Shown one piece after another: positions 45,907-53,171 of a stretch of 64,000 nucleotides of DNA (the first letter of the stretch is position 1; each line of letters begins with the position of its first letter). The DNA lies in the NCBI GenBank assembly GCA_963627995.1, contig CAVGCV010000002.1, forward strand, positions 196,171-260,170. Reading direction: 5' to 3'. The position numbers and the translations under genes are program-made. Under the pieces are notes generated by a model. The model was given only the letters and a program-made list of their open reading frames with translations. It did not search any database and was not told the DNA's origin. Source of the DNA: UBA3839 sp963627995 (GTDB lineage: Bacteria > Bacteroidota > Bacteroidia > Bacteroidales > Bacteroidaceae).

Positions 45907-46252
45907 AAGACATCCAAACAGCTGGTAATCAACGAAAAGCAAAGATGCGGCGGCACGCCTCGGGCGGGCATCCGTCCGAGGCGCGCCGCTCTGGCTGGAA
46001 TGCCGCCCCCTGCCCGGCAGCCTTGCATGCCGCTGCGAACCTGCGTGTTTTTTTGAAAATCCGATGCAAAAACAGGAATAACTTAGAAACAAGCCACTTA
46101 TGGACTTTTCCCAAAGAGTGAGGCAATGACTTAGCAACAGTCGCAAATTCTGTGATATACGGTGTATTTCTGTCAAACGACTCTTGTTCTATTTGCACAG
46201 ATTAGCACTTTCTTTCTTTTGAGGAACAAGCAAGACGCCAAATAAAATTTTG
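45907..46252. other. Intergenic transition into AT-rich island
   Basis: No gene is supported here. From about 46030 onward the base composition turns AT-rich, marking the left edge of the restriction island. Short minus-strand frames cross the composition boundary and have no recognisable motifs. No tRNA or clear attachment repeat was found. Confidence 0.5.
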
Positions 46253-46260
46253 TACCTTTG
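46253..46260 (+). promoter_or_regulatory. -7 element (TACCTTTG) of the island operon
   Basis: An exact TAnnTTTG match whose predicted transcript start would lie about 20 bp before the XRE ATG at 46288. This rules against the longer start at 46258, which overlaps the element. Confidence 0.65.
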
Positions 46261-46287
46261 TGTCCGTCAGACAAAAAGGATGCGAAT

Positions 46288-46488
46288 ATGAACCAAATAA
46301 GAGAGGCATTGGAAGCTAAGGGCATTAGCCAAACAGAATTGGCAAACAGACTTGGAAAGACTTTCAATATGGTCAATCTATATGCCACCAATAAGGTGCA
46401 GCCTCCCATTCCTGTTTTATATCAGATTGCAGACATTCTGAATGTTGATGTCAGAGACTTGTTAATACCCAGCAAGATTAGTAGATAG
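46288..46488 (+). CDS. XRE-family helix-turn-helix regulator (C-protein-like)
   Basis: A 66-residue single-domain regulator: MNQIREALEAKGISQTELAN, with HTH helices around GISQTELANRLGKTFNMVNL and a C-terminal VLYQIADILNVDVRDLLIP. This is the size and layout of control proteins of restriction-modification systems and of small Cro/CI repressors. It lies 27 bp before the methyltransferase and probably controls the island operon. The start is chosen from the promoter position. Confidence 0.88.
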   Translation: MNQIREALEAKGISQTELANRLGKTFNMVNLYATNKVQPPIPVLYQIADILNVDVRDLLIPSKISR

Positions 46489-46515
46489 CTTGGTAAACAA
46501 CGAAAAGAAGATACG

Positions 46516-47661
46516 ATGGAAAATAGTAATCTGAAAGAAGCAAAGGCGGCTAAAAACGATGAGTTTTATACTCAATTCCATGATATAGAAATTGAGATGA
46601 ACGCATACCTTGAATACGATTCAAATGTGTTCAGGGGAAAGACGATTTTATTGCCTTGCGATGACCCCGAATGGAGCAACTTCACACGGTTCTTTGCCGC
46701 CAAGTTTGATGAACTTGGATTGAAGAAATTGATTTCCACAAGCTATGCGCCGGATGCAAAGAAGATGAGACTCTTGTCTGAACCCACTTTGTTTGAAACT
46801 GATGCTCCACAATTCGATTCTTCAAAAGCTCAAACGAAAGGCAAGATATTCATTCTTGATAAAGATTTATCTGGTGACGGAAGAATAAACATTGACGATT
46901 TGCACTGGGAATATCTTAATGGAGATGGAGATTTTAGAAGTAAGGAAGTTTCGGAATTACGTGATGAAGCAGATTTTATTATCACCAATCCTCCATTTTC
47001 CCTCTTTCGAGAGTTTTTGGCTTGGATTGTTGCTGCTAACAAAAAGTTCATTATCATCGGGAACATGAATGCTGTAACATACAAGGAAACTTTCCCATTG
47101 ATAAAAGGAAACAGGATGTGGATGGGATATTCCATTCATAGCGGTGACAGGGAATTTGAAGTCCCCGATGAATACCCTCTGAATGCGGCAGGATGGAGAA
47201 TCGATGAGAATGGACGAAAATTTATCAGAGTGAAAGGTGTGCGATGGTTTACAAATATAGACCATGGCCGCCGTCACGAACCCCTCCCTTTGATGACCAT
47301 GGCAGACAACCTTCGCTTTTCCAAACATAAGGAACTGAAAGGCAAAACCGCCTATGACCGTTATGACAATTACGATGCCATTGAAGTACCTTTTACGGAT
47401 GCCATTCCGTCAGATTATGACGGTGTGATGGGCGTTCCTATCTCCTTTTTGGACAAGTATTGTCCGGAGCAATTTGAAATCTTAGGTCAGACACAAGGTG
47501 ATTCAGGAAAAGAACTTGGTTTGCGTCCATACCCCCGTGAATTGAAGAAACTAAATCCCAGTTTACGAGATGGCCAGCTTTACTATTTAGAGAACGGAAT
47601 ACCTCAAAAACCATATGCACGAGTACTAATTAGAAAAATTGCGAGCGATGAAGTACTTTGA
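46516..47661 (+). CDS. EcoRI-family adenine-specific DNA methyltransferase, expressed form
   Basis: A 381-residue N6-adenine methyltransferase of the EcoRI methylase family. NDEFYTQFHDIEIEMNAYLE opens the protein; TILLPCDDPEWSNFTRFFA is the family block and TNPPFS (catalytic NPPF, residues 158-161) the active site. From F320 (FEILG) to the end there are 62 residues, ending YARVLIRKIASDEVL. The codons for FEILG contain TTGAAATCTTAGG, the repeat that also begins two silent alternative ends downstream. The stop codon lies within the next repeat copy, so the gene's 3' end abuts the first silent cassette. Base composition is AT-rich, unlike the neighbouring chromosome. The methyltransferase call is strong; C-terminal switching is inferred. 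Confidence 0.92.
   Translation: MENSNLKEAKAAKNDEFYTQFHDIEIEMNAYLEYDSNVFRGKTILLPCDDPEWSNFTRFFAAKFDELGLKKLISTSYAPDAKKMRLLSEPTLFETDAPQFDSSKAQTKGKIFILDKDLSGDGRINIDDLHWEYLNGDGDFRSKEVSELRDEADFIITNPPFSLFREFLAWIVAANKKFIIIGNMNAVTYKETFPLIKGNRMWMGYSIHSGDREFEVPDEYPLNAAGWRIDENGRKFIRVKGVRWFTNIDHGRRHEPLPLMTMADNLRFSKHKELKGKTAYDRYDNYDAIEVPFTDAIPSDYDGVMGVPISFLDKYCPEQFEILGQTQGDSGKELGLRPYPRELKKLNPSLRDGQLYYLENGIPQKPYARVLIRKIASDEVL
47473..47486 (+). repeat. Crossover-like repeat inside the methyltransferase gene
   Basis: TTTGAAATCTTAGG encodes F-E-I-L-G (residues 320-324). The same 14 bp recur at the start of silent cassette 1 (47657-47670), and 13 of them recur inverted at 48033-48045. All copies read in the same frame. 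Confidence 0.75.
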
Positions 47662-47824
47662 AATCTTAGGGATAACCGATAGGCAAAACACATCTTGCTT
47701 AAGGACCAAGAAATACACGAATATTGACAGTCCAAAATACAACGACTTGAATGCGAGAAGCGTTATTAAAGATGGCAGAAGATATATTCTTATGTATGCC
47801 AGATTACTTATCCATAAATTATAA
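47657..47824 (+). pseudogene. Silent methyltransferase C-terminal cassette 1 (same strand)
   Basis: Fifty-five codons beginning at the repeat read FEILGITDRQNTSCLRTKKY and end MYARLLIHKL, then TAA. It has no start codon or catalytic part of its own. It aligns end to end with the expressed C-terminus (FEILG ... YARVLIRK) but differs in between. It is therefore an alternative, unexpressed 3' end of the EcoRI-family methyltransferase. The region between the two matches is where target recognition or protein contacts would differ. Confidence 0.8.
47658..47676 (+). repeat. 19-bp inverted repeat, left copy
   Basis: TTGAAATCTTAGGGATAAC occurs here and, inverted and identical, at 48027-48045. The pair encloses both silent cassettes. 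Confidence 0.85.
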
Positions 47825-48046
47825 TCTGATATGTCTGATAAGTACTCTTGCATATACTTGGGTGTAATACTTCCCGTCAACTATATAATAAGTCTCATTC
47901 TGAGGAACTTTAGAATGAAGCAATACCGCTCCATCATTAAGTTTCGTCACTTTGGATTCTTTCCCATGATGGTCTATTTGAATTTGCTCGGGATAAATCT
48001 TAGAAGCTATTCCATACCAAGTTTTAGTTATCCCTAAGATTTCAAC
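47819..48046 (-). pseudogene. Silent methyltransferase C-terminal cassette 2 (opposite strand)
   Basis: Read on the minus strand, 75 codons starting at the inverted repeat give VEILGITKTWYGIASKIYPE, later NETYYIVDGKYYTQVYARVL, then IRHIRL and TAA. It has no start of its own, and is a third version of the methyltransferase C-terminus with the conserved EILG start and YARVLIR end. Its stop codon nearly abuts that of cassette 1 (47819-47824). Inversion between its repeat and the one inside the gene would join it in frame to the catalytic part. Confidence 0.8.
48027..48045 (-). repeat. 19-bp inverted repeat, right copy
   Basis: Identical to 47658-47676 in inverted orientation; lies 17 bp before the nuclease gene. 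Confidence 0.85.
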
Positions 48047-48062
48047 TTAAAACAAGAAATAT

Positions 48063-49232
48063 ATGAAAACAACATTACATACAGAATGGACAGTTGCAGA
48101 TGTCTGCAAAGGTTTTACGTACAATGAATTGGAGGGCAAAGGGCTGTTCGGGCTTGACGGACGGCTTACCATTCAGCCAGAGTATCAACGTCATTACATC
48201 TACAATGACGGCAAACGGGATGTGGCGGTCATCGAATCGCTGCTGAAAGGTTATCCAATAGGACTTATTTATTTCAATCGCACAAATGATGGTCGTTTTG
48301 AAGTTCTTGACGGACAACAACGTATTACATCTTTCGGTCGGTTCGTCACAGGGAAATTTGCCATAATTTATGGAGGTCGTGAAGAATACTTCAGCGGTCT
48401 TCCCTTTGAAGAACAACAAAAGATAATGCAATCTCCATTGCTCATCTACGAATGCGAGGGAGAAGAAAGAGAAATAAAGGAATGGTTCAAAACCATCAAT
48501 ATCGTAGGCATACCCCTGAATGAGCAAGAATTACGTAATGCCATCTATTCGGGCGAGTTCGTCACGGCTACAAAGCGAGTGTTCAGCAATTCGCAAAATG
48601 CAGAAGTTCAAAAATGGAGCCATTACATAAAAGGGGATGTGAAACGGCAGGATTATTTGGCTGAAGCCTTAAAATGGGTATGCGCCAGCAAGGGGATGAC
48701 CATTGACGCATATATGAGTCTGCACCGCCGTGACAAGTCCATGAACGAACTTGAAAATTACTTCCGCTCCGCCATAGATTGGGTTTCCACTACGTTCACT
48801 ATGGTGGAACGGGATATGTGCGGTTTGGAATGGGGAAGGCTTTATGAGACCTACCATAAAAAGCCATATAGCATTGACCATGTGACGGAACGTGTGCTTG
48901 CCCTGCAAACAGACGCGAGTATCAAATGCTCGCGTAATATCTATGAGTATGTGCTTAGCGAAGAACAAGACAAAAGCCTGCTTCAAATCCGCTTGTTCGA
49001 GGAGTCGACAAAAAAAGTGGCATACGCTCGTCAGACAGAAACGGCGAAAGAAAAGGGATTTTCCAACTGCCCCCTTTGTGCTATAGGCGACAATGCCAAC
49101 AAGACACGTATTTACAAGTTCAATGAAATGGATGCCGACCATGTGACAGCATGGAGCAAAGGCGGCGCCACTTCTATTGAGAATTGTGAAATGCTGTGTA
49201 AGACACATAACCGTTCAAAAGGCAACAAATAA
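48063..49232 (+). CDS. DUF262 + HNH endonuclease (GmrSD-like restriction enzyme)
   Basis: A 389-residue protein. The N-terminal DUF262 domain has LTIQPEYQRHYIYNDGKRD and the signature VLDGQQRITS (DGQQR at residues 83-87), which in GmrS-type proteins binds and hydrolyses nucleotide. A helical middle follows. The C-terminal HNH-type nuclease starts with CPLC at about residue 336, then DADHVTAWSKGG and ENCEMLCKTHN, with the two cysteine pairs of a Zn-supported HNH fold. It is the probable restriction component paired with the EcoRI-family methyltransferase. The start lies just beyond the right repeat, so inversion would not disturb it. Confidence 0.88.
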   Translation: MKTTLHTEWTVADVCKGFTYNELEGKGLFGLDGRLTIQPEYQRHYIYNDGKRDVAVIESLLKGYPIGLIYFNRTNDGRFEVLDGQQRITSFGRFVTGKFAIIYGGREEYFSGLPFEEQQKIMQSPLLIYECEGEEREIKEWFKTINIVGIPLNEQELRNAIYSGEFVTATKRVFSNSQNAEVQKWSHYIKGDVKRQDYLAEALKWVCASKGMTIDAYMSLHRRDKSMNELENYFRSAIDWVSTTFTMVERDMCGLEWGRLYETYHKKPYSIDHVTERVLALQTDASIKCSRNIYEYVLSEEQDKSLLQIRLFEESTKKVAYARQTETAKEKGFSNCPLCAIGDNANKTRIYKFNEMDADHVTAWSKGGATSIENCEMLCKTHNRSKGNK

Positions 49233-49270
49233 TGTAACATATCACAGAATATGCGTATTTTGAGGAGGTT

Positions 49271-50224
49271 ATGAAAGTATTAATTCCCTCAAAGTTGCAT
49301 ATGCAGAAAACATTTCAAGAAATTTCAAAAAGCTGGTGTGAGACAAAGCGCCCAATCGTAAAGCACTCTACCATGTGTGCTTATTTGCTGACGCTCCAAA
49401 TCCATTTATTGCCTTATTTCGGCGAAAAGACAGCCATTACAGAAGATGACGTACAACAGTTTGTCATTCATAAACTTTCGTGCGGCTTTGCACGTAAAAC
49501 TGTAAGGGACATGGCAGCCGTATTAAAATCTGTGGCCAAATACGGAAGAAAGCGTAAGGTTTTTCCATTTGAAGATTGGGACATAGAATATCCCACGGAT
49601 ACGGAGAAGAACCGGTTGCCGATTTTGGCAATAAGGCACCAACGCATGCTAATGCGGCATCTGATTGAAAAACCGACAGCACAGAACATAGGCGTGCTGC
49701 TGGCTCTTTGCACAGGCATGAGAATAGGGGAAGTATGCGCACTGCAATGGCAAGATGTGGACTTTGGCCAACGGATTATCACAGTAAGACACACCGTGGG
49801 GAGGGTTTACAATTGCGAGTTGAAATCCACAGAGAAAATACAGTCATCGCCTAAAACAAGAAGCTCCTGCCGCGAGATACCCATCTCAAAGCAGTTGCTC
49901 CAATGTCTGAAAATGGTCAAGAAGACCTCTGCCTCTCCGTTTGTGGTAGGCGCAGCAGAACATCCCAAAGACCCACGCTCTTATCGAGACTATTTTTCCC
50001 GGCTGTTAAAGCGTCTCGGCATACCTCAAATCGTATTCCATGGGCTTAGGCACACCTTCGCAACCCGCTGCATAGAAAGCCAGTGCGATTACAAGACGGT
50101 AAGCGTGCTGCTCGGCCATTCCAATATAGCGACAACGCTTAACCTGTATGTACACCCAAACCTCAATCAGAAAAAGAAGTGTGTTGAGCGTATGAGCAAG
50201 TTTCTTGGAATAGCGGAACCGTAA
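49271..50224 (+). CDS. Tyrosine recombinase (integrase/invertase)
   Basis: A 317-residue site-specific recombinase. An N-terminal core-binding domain (about residues 12-100) precedes the catalytic domain. R151 (TGMRIGEV), K195, H257 and R260 (FHGLRHTFATR), H283 (LLGHSNIATT) and nucleophile Y293 (NLYVHP) are all present, so it should be active. It could be the integrase that brought the island in. Its place next to a set of inverted repeats, and the known use of tyrosine recombinases in hsdS shufflons, make it a good candidate for switching the methyltransferase ends. It starts 38 bp after the nuclease. Confidence 0.92.
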   Translation: MKVLIPSKLHMQKTFQEISKSWCETKRPIVKHSTMCAYLLTLQIHLLPYFGEKTAITEDDVQQFVIHKLSCGFARKTVRDMAAVLKSVAKYGRKRKVFPFEDWDIEYPTDTEKNRLPILAIRHQRMLMRHLIEKPTAQNIGVLLALCTGMRIGEVCALQWQDVDFGQRIITVRHTVGRVYNCELKSTEKIQSSPKTRSSCREIPISKQLLQCLKMVKKTSASPFVVGAAEHPKDPRSYRDYFSRLLKRLGIPQIVFHGLRHTFATRCIESQCDYKTVSVLLGHSNIATTLNLYVHPNLNQKKKCVERMSKFLGIAEP

Positions 50225-50635
50225 TTTAGAATATGACTTTTGGGCAACGGGAGGATACCAAGTGAGTTTTGGGCATACAAAAATACCAACTTGCTACCAT
50301 TGAAAAACAGAGTTTCGACTTTGGAGTAACTCTTCTTCCTTTGGGTTACCCAAAGGACAACTTGCTGCTTCTTTTAGAAGCAAAGGGGGGGGTGTAACCC
50401 CGTTGGCTCATTAGGGTGTTTTCATATACCATTTTGTGCCATCCAAAGCCAAACTCTCTGGCCGTCAGATACTCTGATTCGCTTTATTATGCGTTTTATC
50501 CCATTGCTTTTTCAAAAAAAATCCGGCAGGCCGTGCAAGGAATCCGAAAATGCGGATTTAATAGGTTGAGAGCTCTCAAGAAAACAGACAAATCGAACAC
50601 AAAATTCAAAACCAAAATCAAAAAGACAGAAAACA
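50225..50635. other. Right edge of the AT-rich island, repeats
   Basis: No gene is supported. An imperfect direct repeat starts TTTTGGGCA (about 50238 and 50268) and continues ATACCAA-T-G-. A 19-bp palindrome CCTTTGGGTTACCCAAAGG lies at 50338-50356. G-rich and C-rich runs follow near 50384-50402, and the motif shared with 44954-44983 is at 50533-50562. GC-rich chromosome resumes near 50640. Confidence 0.5.
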
Positions 50636-51211
50636 ATGGAACAGACGAAATTCCTTAAATTTGCAGCCGCCATGCTCTGCGGCATCGCGGCGCTGGCCAC
50701 GGCTTCGTGCGACAAGGACGACGACGAGCAGCCCCAGGGGCTGAAGCTCAACCCGACGAAAGTGGAAGTCGTGGTGGGCGAGACGGCGGACGTGGCCGTC
50801 AGCGGCGGCACCGCCCCCTACACGGCGACGACAACCGACAAGGCGATTGCGACGGCCAGCGTGAAGGACAACACCGTCACGGTGACGGGCGTGAAGAAAG
50901 GCAGCGCCGTCCTGGCGGTCACGGACAAGAACAACCTGCGCGGCAGCCTGTCCATCTCGGTCGTTGAGAAGAAGAGCAGCGCACTGAGCTTCGACAAGCA
51001 GAGCGTCGAGGTGGCCGCGGGCAAGGAGGACGTCGTCACCGTCAGCGGCGGCGCCGCCCCCTACACCGTCACGACGAAGGACGCGGAAATCGCCACCGCC
51101 AGCGAGAAGGACGGCAAGCTGACCGTCAAGGGCGTGAAGGCCGGCACCACCACCATCACCGTGCAGGACAAGGACAAGAAGTCGGGGACCATCGCGGTGA
51201 CCGTAAAATAG
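50636..51211 (+). CDS. Lipoprotein with two Ig-like (BIG2) domains
   Basis: A 191-residue lipoprotein (signal ending ATASC, Cys at about 22). The mature part contains two copies of a bacterial Ig-like repeat, residues about 34-110 and 112-191. Each has VEVVVGETADVAVSGGTAPY or the matching VEVAAGKEDVVTVSGGAAPY, then IATASVKDNTVTVTGVKKGS or its counterpart. Such domains support surface or adhesin structures. Function unknown. A hairpin separates it from the sigma-factor operon. Confidence 0.85.
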   Translation: MEQTKFLKFAAAMLCGIAALATASCDKDDDEQPQGLKLNPTKVEVVVGETADVAVSGGTAPYTATTTDKAIATASVKDNTVTVTGVKKGSAVLAVTDKNNLRGSLSISVVEKKSSALSFDKQSVEVAAGKEDVVTVSGGAAPYTVTTKDAEIATASEKDGKLTVKGVKAGTTTITVQDKDKKSGTIAVTVK

Positions 51212-51247
51212 GAGAAACCGAAAGCGAGAACTTGAATGTTGGCACAA

Positions 51248-51291
51248 CATGGAGCGGACGCTCCCGCCCTGCGCGCGGAGCCCGCTCCATG
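51248..51291 (+). terminator. Hairpin between lipoprotein and sigma-factor genes
   Basis: CATGGAGCGG (51248-51257) pairs with CCGCTCCATG (51282-51291) and is followed by CCTTTCCC. It could end the lipoprotein transcript or attenuate the sigma operon. Confidence 0.5.
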
Positions 51292-51312
51292 CCTTTCCCA
51301 ACGCGAGGGACG

Positions 51313-51891
51313 ATGATTATCGACATGACCCAGGGCGAGAACAACGAGGAGGAGCTGCTCCGGAGGGTGCAGGAGGGCGACCGCGCGGCGACGCAGGCGC
51401 TCTACCGCCGCCACGTGGGCTACCTCGCGGCCGTCTGCTCGCGCTACATCGCCGGCGAGGACGACGTGAAGGACGTGCTGCAGGACTGCTTCCTCAAGAT
51501 ATTCGCGTCCATCGGCTCGTTCACCTACCGGGGGCGCGGCTCGCTGAGGGGGTGGATGGCGAGAATCGCGCTCAACGAGACGCTGAAGTTCCTGAGCCGC
51601 AACAGCCGCATCGACTTCACCGAGCTGAACGAGGAGGAAGTGCACGTGGCGGACGAGGAGCCCTGCGCCGAGGGCATCGCGCCGCAGGTCATCCACGAGC
51701 TTATCCGCGAGCTGCCCGACGGCTACCGCACCATCTTCAACCTCTACGTGGTGGAGGAAAAGAGCCACAAGGAGATTGCCGGGCTGCTGCACATCAAGGA
51801 AAGCACGTCCGCCTCGCAGCTCCACCGCGCCAAGGCCCTGCTGGCCGAGAAAATCAGAAAGTGCAGAACCTATAGCTCCATATCGGTATGA
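51313..51891 (+). CDS. ECF-type RNA polymerase sigma factor
   Basis: A 192-residue sigma-70 family factor. Region 2 shows LYRRHVGYLAAVCSRYIAGE, DVKDVLQDCFLKIFASIGSF and LRGWMARIALNETLKFL. Region 4 ends in YVVEEKSHKEIAGLLHIKES, the helix-turn-helix. ATG at 51313 is used (51325 is possible); the further upstream frame overlaps the hairpin. Its TGA overlaps the ATG of the next gene, which encodes a membrane protein with a short cytoplasmic N-terminus, so the two form a regulatory pair. Confidence 0.92.
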   Translation: MIIDMTQGENNEEELLRRVQEGDRAATQALYRRHVGYLAAVCSRYIAGEDDVKDVLQDCFLKIFASIGSFTYRGRGSLRGWMARIALNETLKFLSRNSRIDFTELNEEEVHVADEEPCAEGIAPQVIHELIRELPDGYRTIFNLYVVEEKSHKEIAGLLHIKESTSASQLHRAKALLAEKIRKCRTYSSISV

Positions 51892-53147
51892 AAGAAGATT
51901 GGCTGAGAGACATACACGACCAGATGGCGGACTTCGAGACCGAAGCGCCCGCCGGGCTGTGGGAGGGCATCGAGGCGAAGCTGGCGGAGCGCGAGGCGCG
52001 GCGGAAGCGGAAAGCCGTCGTCGGGCTGTGGGCGAAGTGGGCCGGCGGCATGGCCGCAGCCGTGGCCGTCGGGCTGACCGTCGGCCGCCTGACCCTCGTG
52101 CAGCCCGGAGTGGCGCCGGTGCCTCTTCCCGCCGGCGGAGGAAACGCCGCCAGCGCCACGACGGCCGGCGTCCCGGCCGCCGGCCCGGCGGACACGGAGG
52201 CGGCGCTGCCGTCCTCGGCGTCCGGCGGCAGCCGTTCGGCGCGCGCCGCAACCCTGCCGGCACCCACGGACGGCCTCTTGGCCGCAGCGGAGGCGGCGGA
52301 CGAAAGCCGCGCCGGCGGAACGCCCGCCGCAACGCAGGCAACGCCCCCGGAGCCCGCCGCCGACACGCCGCGCGAGCGGCCAGCCGACGGCGGGCCGAAG
52401 AAGCCGGTCCGCCAGCCCGCCAACGGCGACGACCGACGGACGGCGCGCGCCAGCGCCACGGCCGGCGGCCGCCTCTCGCTCGGGGCCTTCACGGTCGGCG
52501 GCGCGGGCGCGTCGCTCCTCAACCGGCACGAGAGCGGCTTCGTGGCGGGTGTCGGCCCCGACGCGGCGGAATGGGAGGACAGCCCCATGCTCGGCATCCT
52601 GCTCTACAACCAGGGGCAGGACGTAGAGGCGAGGGCAAAGCACCGCCAGCCCATCCGCGCCGGGCTCACACTGGCCTACCGCGTCACCGACCGCCTGTCC
52701 GTGGAGAGCGGGCTGACCTACACCCGCCTCTCGTCGGACATCCGCGAGGGCAGCGAGAGCCACTACGTGGCGGGCGAGCAGACGCTCAACTACGTGGGCA
52801 TCCCGCTCAGCGCGAAGTACCGGCTGGCGCAGCTGAAGAAGCTCGACGTCTACGCCTCGGCGGGCGTGCTGGTCGAGCAGTGCGTGACGGGCAACACGAA
52901 GAGAGACTACGTCGTCAACAGGGAGAAGAAGCTGGCGGAGCGCGAGGACATCGGGCCGAAGCCGCTGCAGGTGTCGGCCAACGCCGCCGTCGGCGTGCAG
53001 TACAACCTCACCCCCCTGGTGGGCGTCTACGCCGAGCCCGGCGCCAGCTACTACTTCGACGACCGCTCGTCGCTCCAGACCATCTACAAGGAAAAGCCGC
53101 TCAACCTCAACATCAACCTCGGGGTGCGGCTCACCATCGGGAATTAG
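51888..53147 (+). CDS. Anti-sigma-like membrane protein with porin-type beta-barrel domain
   Basis: A 419-residue protein overlapping the sigma factor by ATGA. The first 45 residues are helical and charged (EDWLRDIHDQMADFETEAPA). A transmembrane helix follows (about 46-66, WAGGMAAAVAVGLTVGRLTL). A long low-complexity Ala/Pro/Gly linker spans to about 200. The C-terminal half is a PorT/OMP-type beta-barrel-like domain (RAGLTLAYRVTDRLSVESGL, VGIPLSAKYRLAQLKKLDVY, LNINLGVRLTIGN). The usual anti-sigma zinc motif is absent. It probably senses or transmits envelope signals to its sigma partner; that role is inferred from position. Confidence 0.78.
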   Translation: MKEDWLRDIHDQMADFETEAPAGLWEGIEAKLAEREARRKRKAVVGLWAKWAGGMAAAVAVGLTVGRLTLVQPGVAPVPLPAGGGNAASATTAGVPAAGPADTEAALPSSASGGSRSARAATLPAPTDGLLAAAEAADESRAGGTPAATQATPPEPAADTPRERPADGGPKKPVRQPANGDDRRTARASATAGGRLSLGAFTVGGAGASLLNRHESGFVAGVGPDAAEWEDSPMLGILLYNQGQDVEARAKHRQPIRAGLTLAYRVTDRLSVESGLTYTRLSSDIREGSESHYVAGEQTLNYVGIPLSAKYRLAQLKKLDVYASAGVLVEQCVTGNTKRDYVVNREKKLAEREDIGPKPLQVSANAAVGVQYNLTPLVGVYAEPGASYYFDDRSSLQTIYKEKPLNLNINLGVRLTIGN

Positions 53148-53171
53148 CCACAACCAGACACAAGACAAGCA

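Noticed and set aside
46253..46290. Longer XRE start at 46258
   Set aside because: It overlaps the -7 promoter element, so it would lie outside the transcript.
45880..46409. Overlapping minus-strand frames of 78-98 codons before the XRE gene
   Set aside because: They cross the composition boundary and the XRE promoter and show no motif; probably chance frames.
47831..48037. 68-codon plus-strand frame between methyltransferase and nuclease
   Set aside because: It is the antisense shadow of silent cassette 2, whose minus-strand translation matches the methyltransferase C-terminus.
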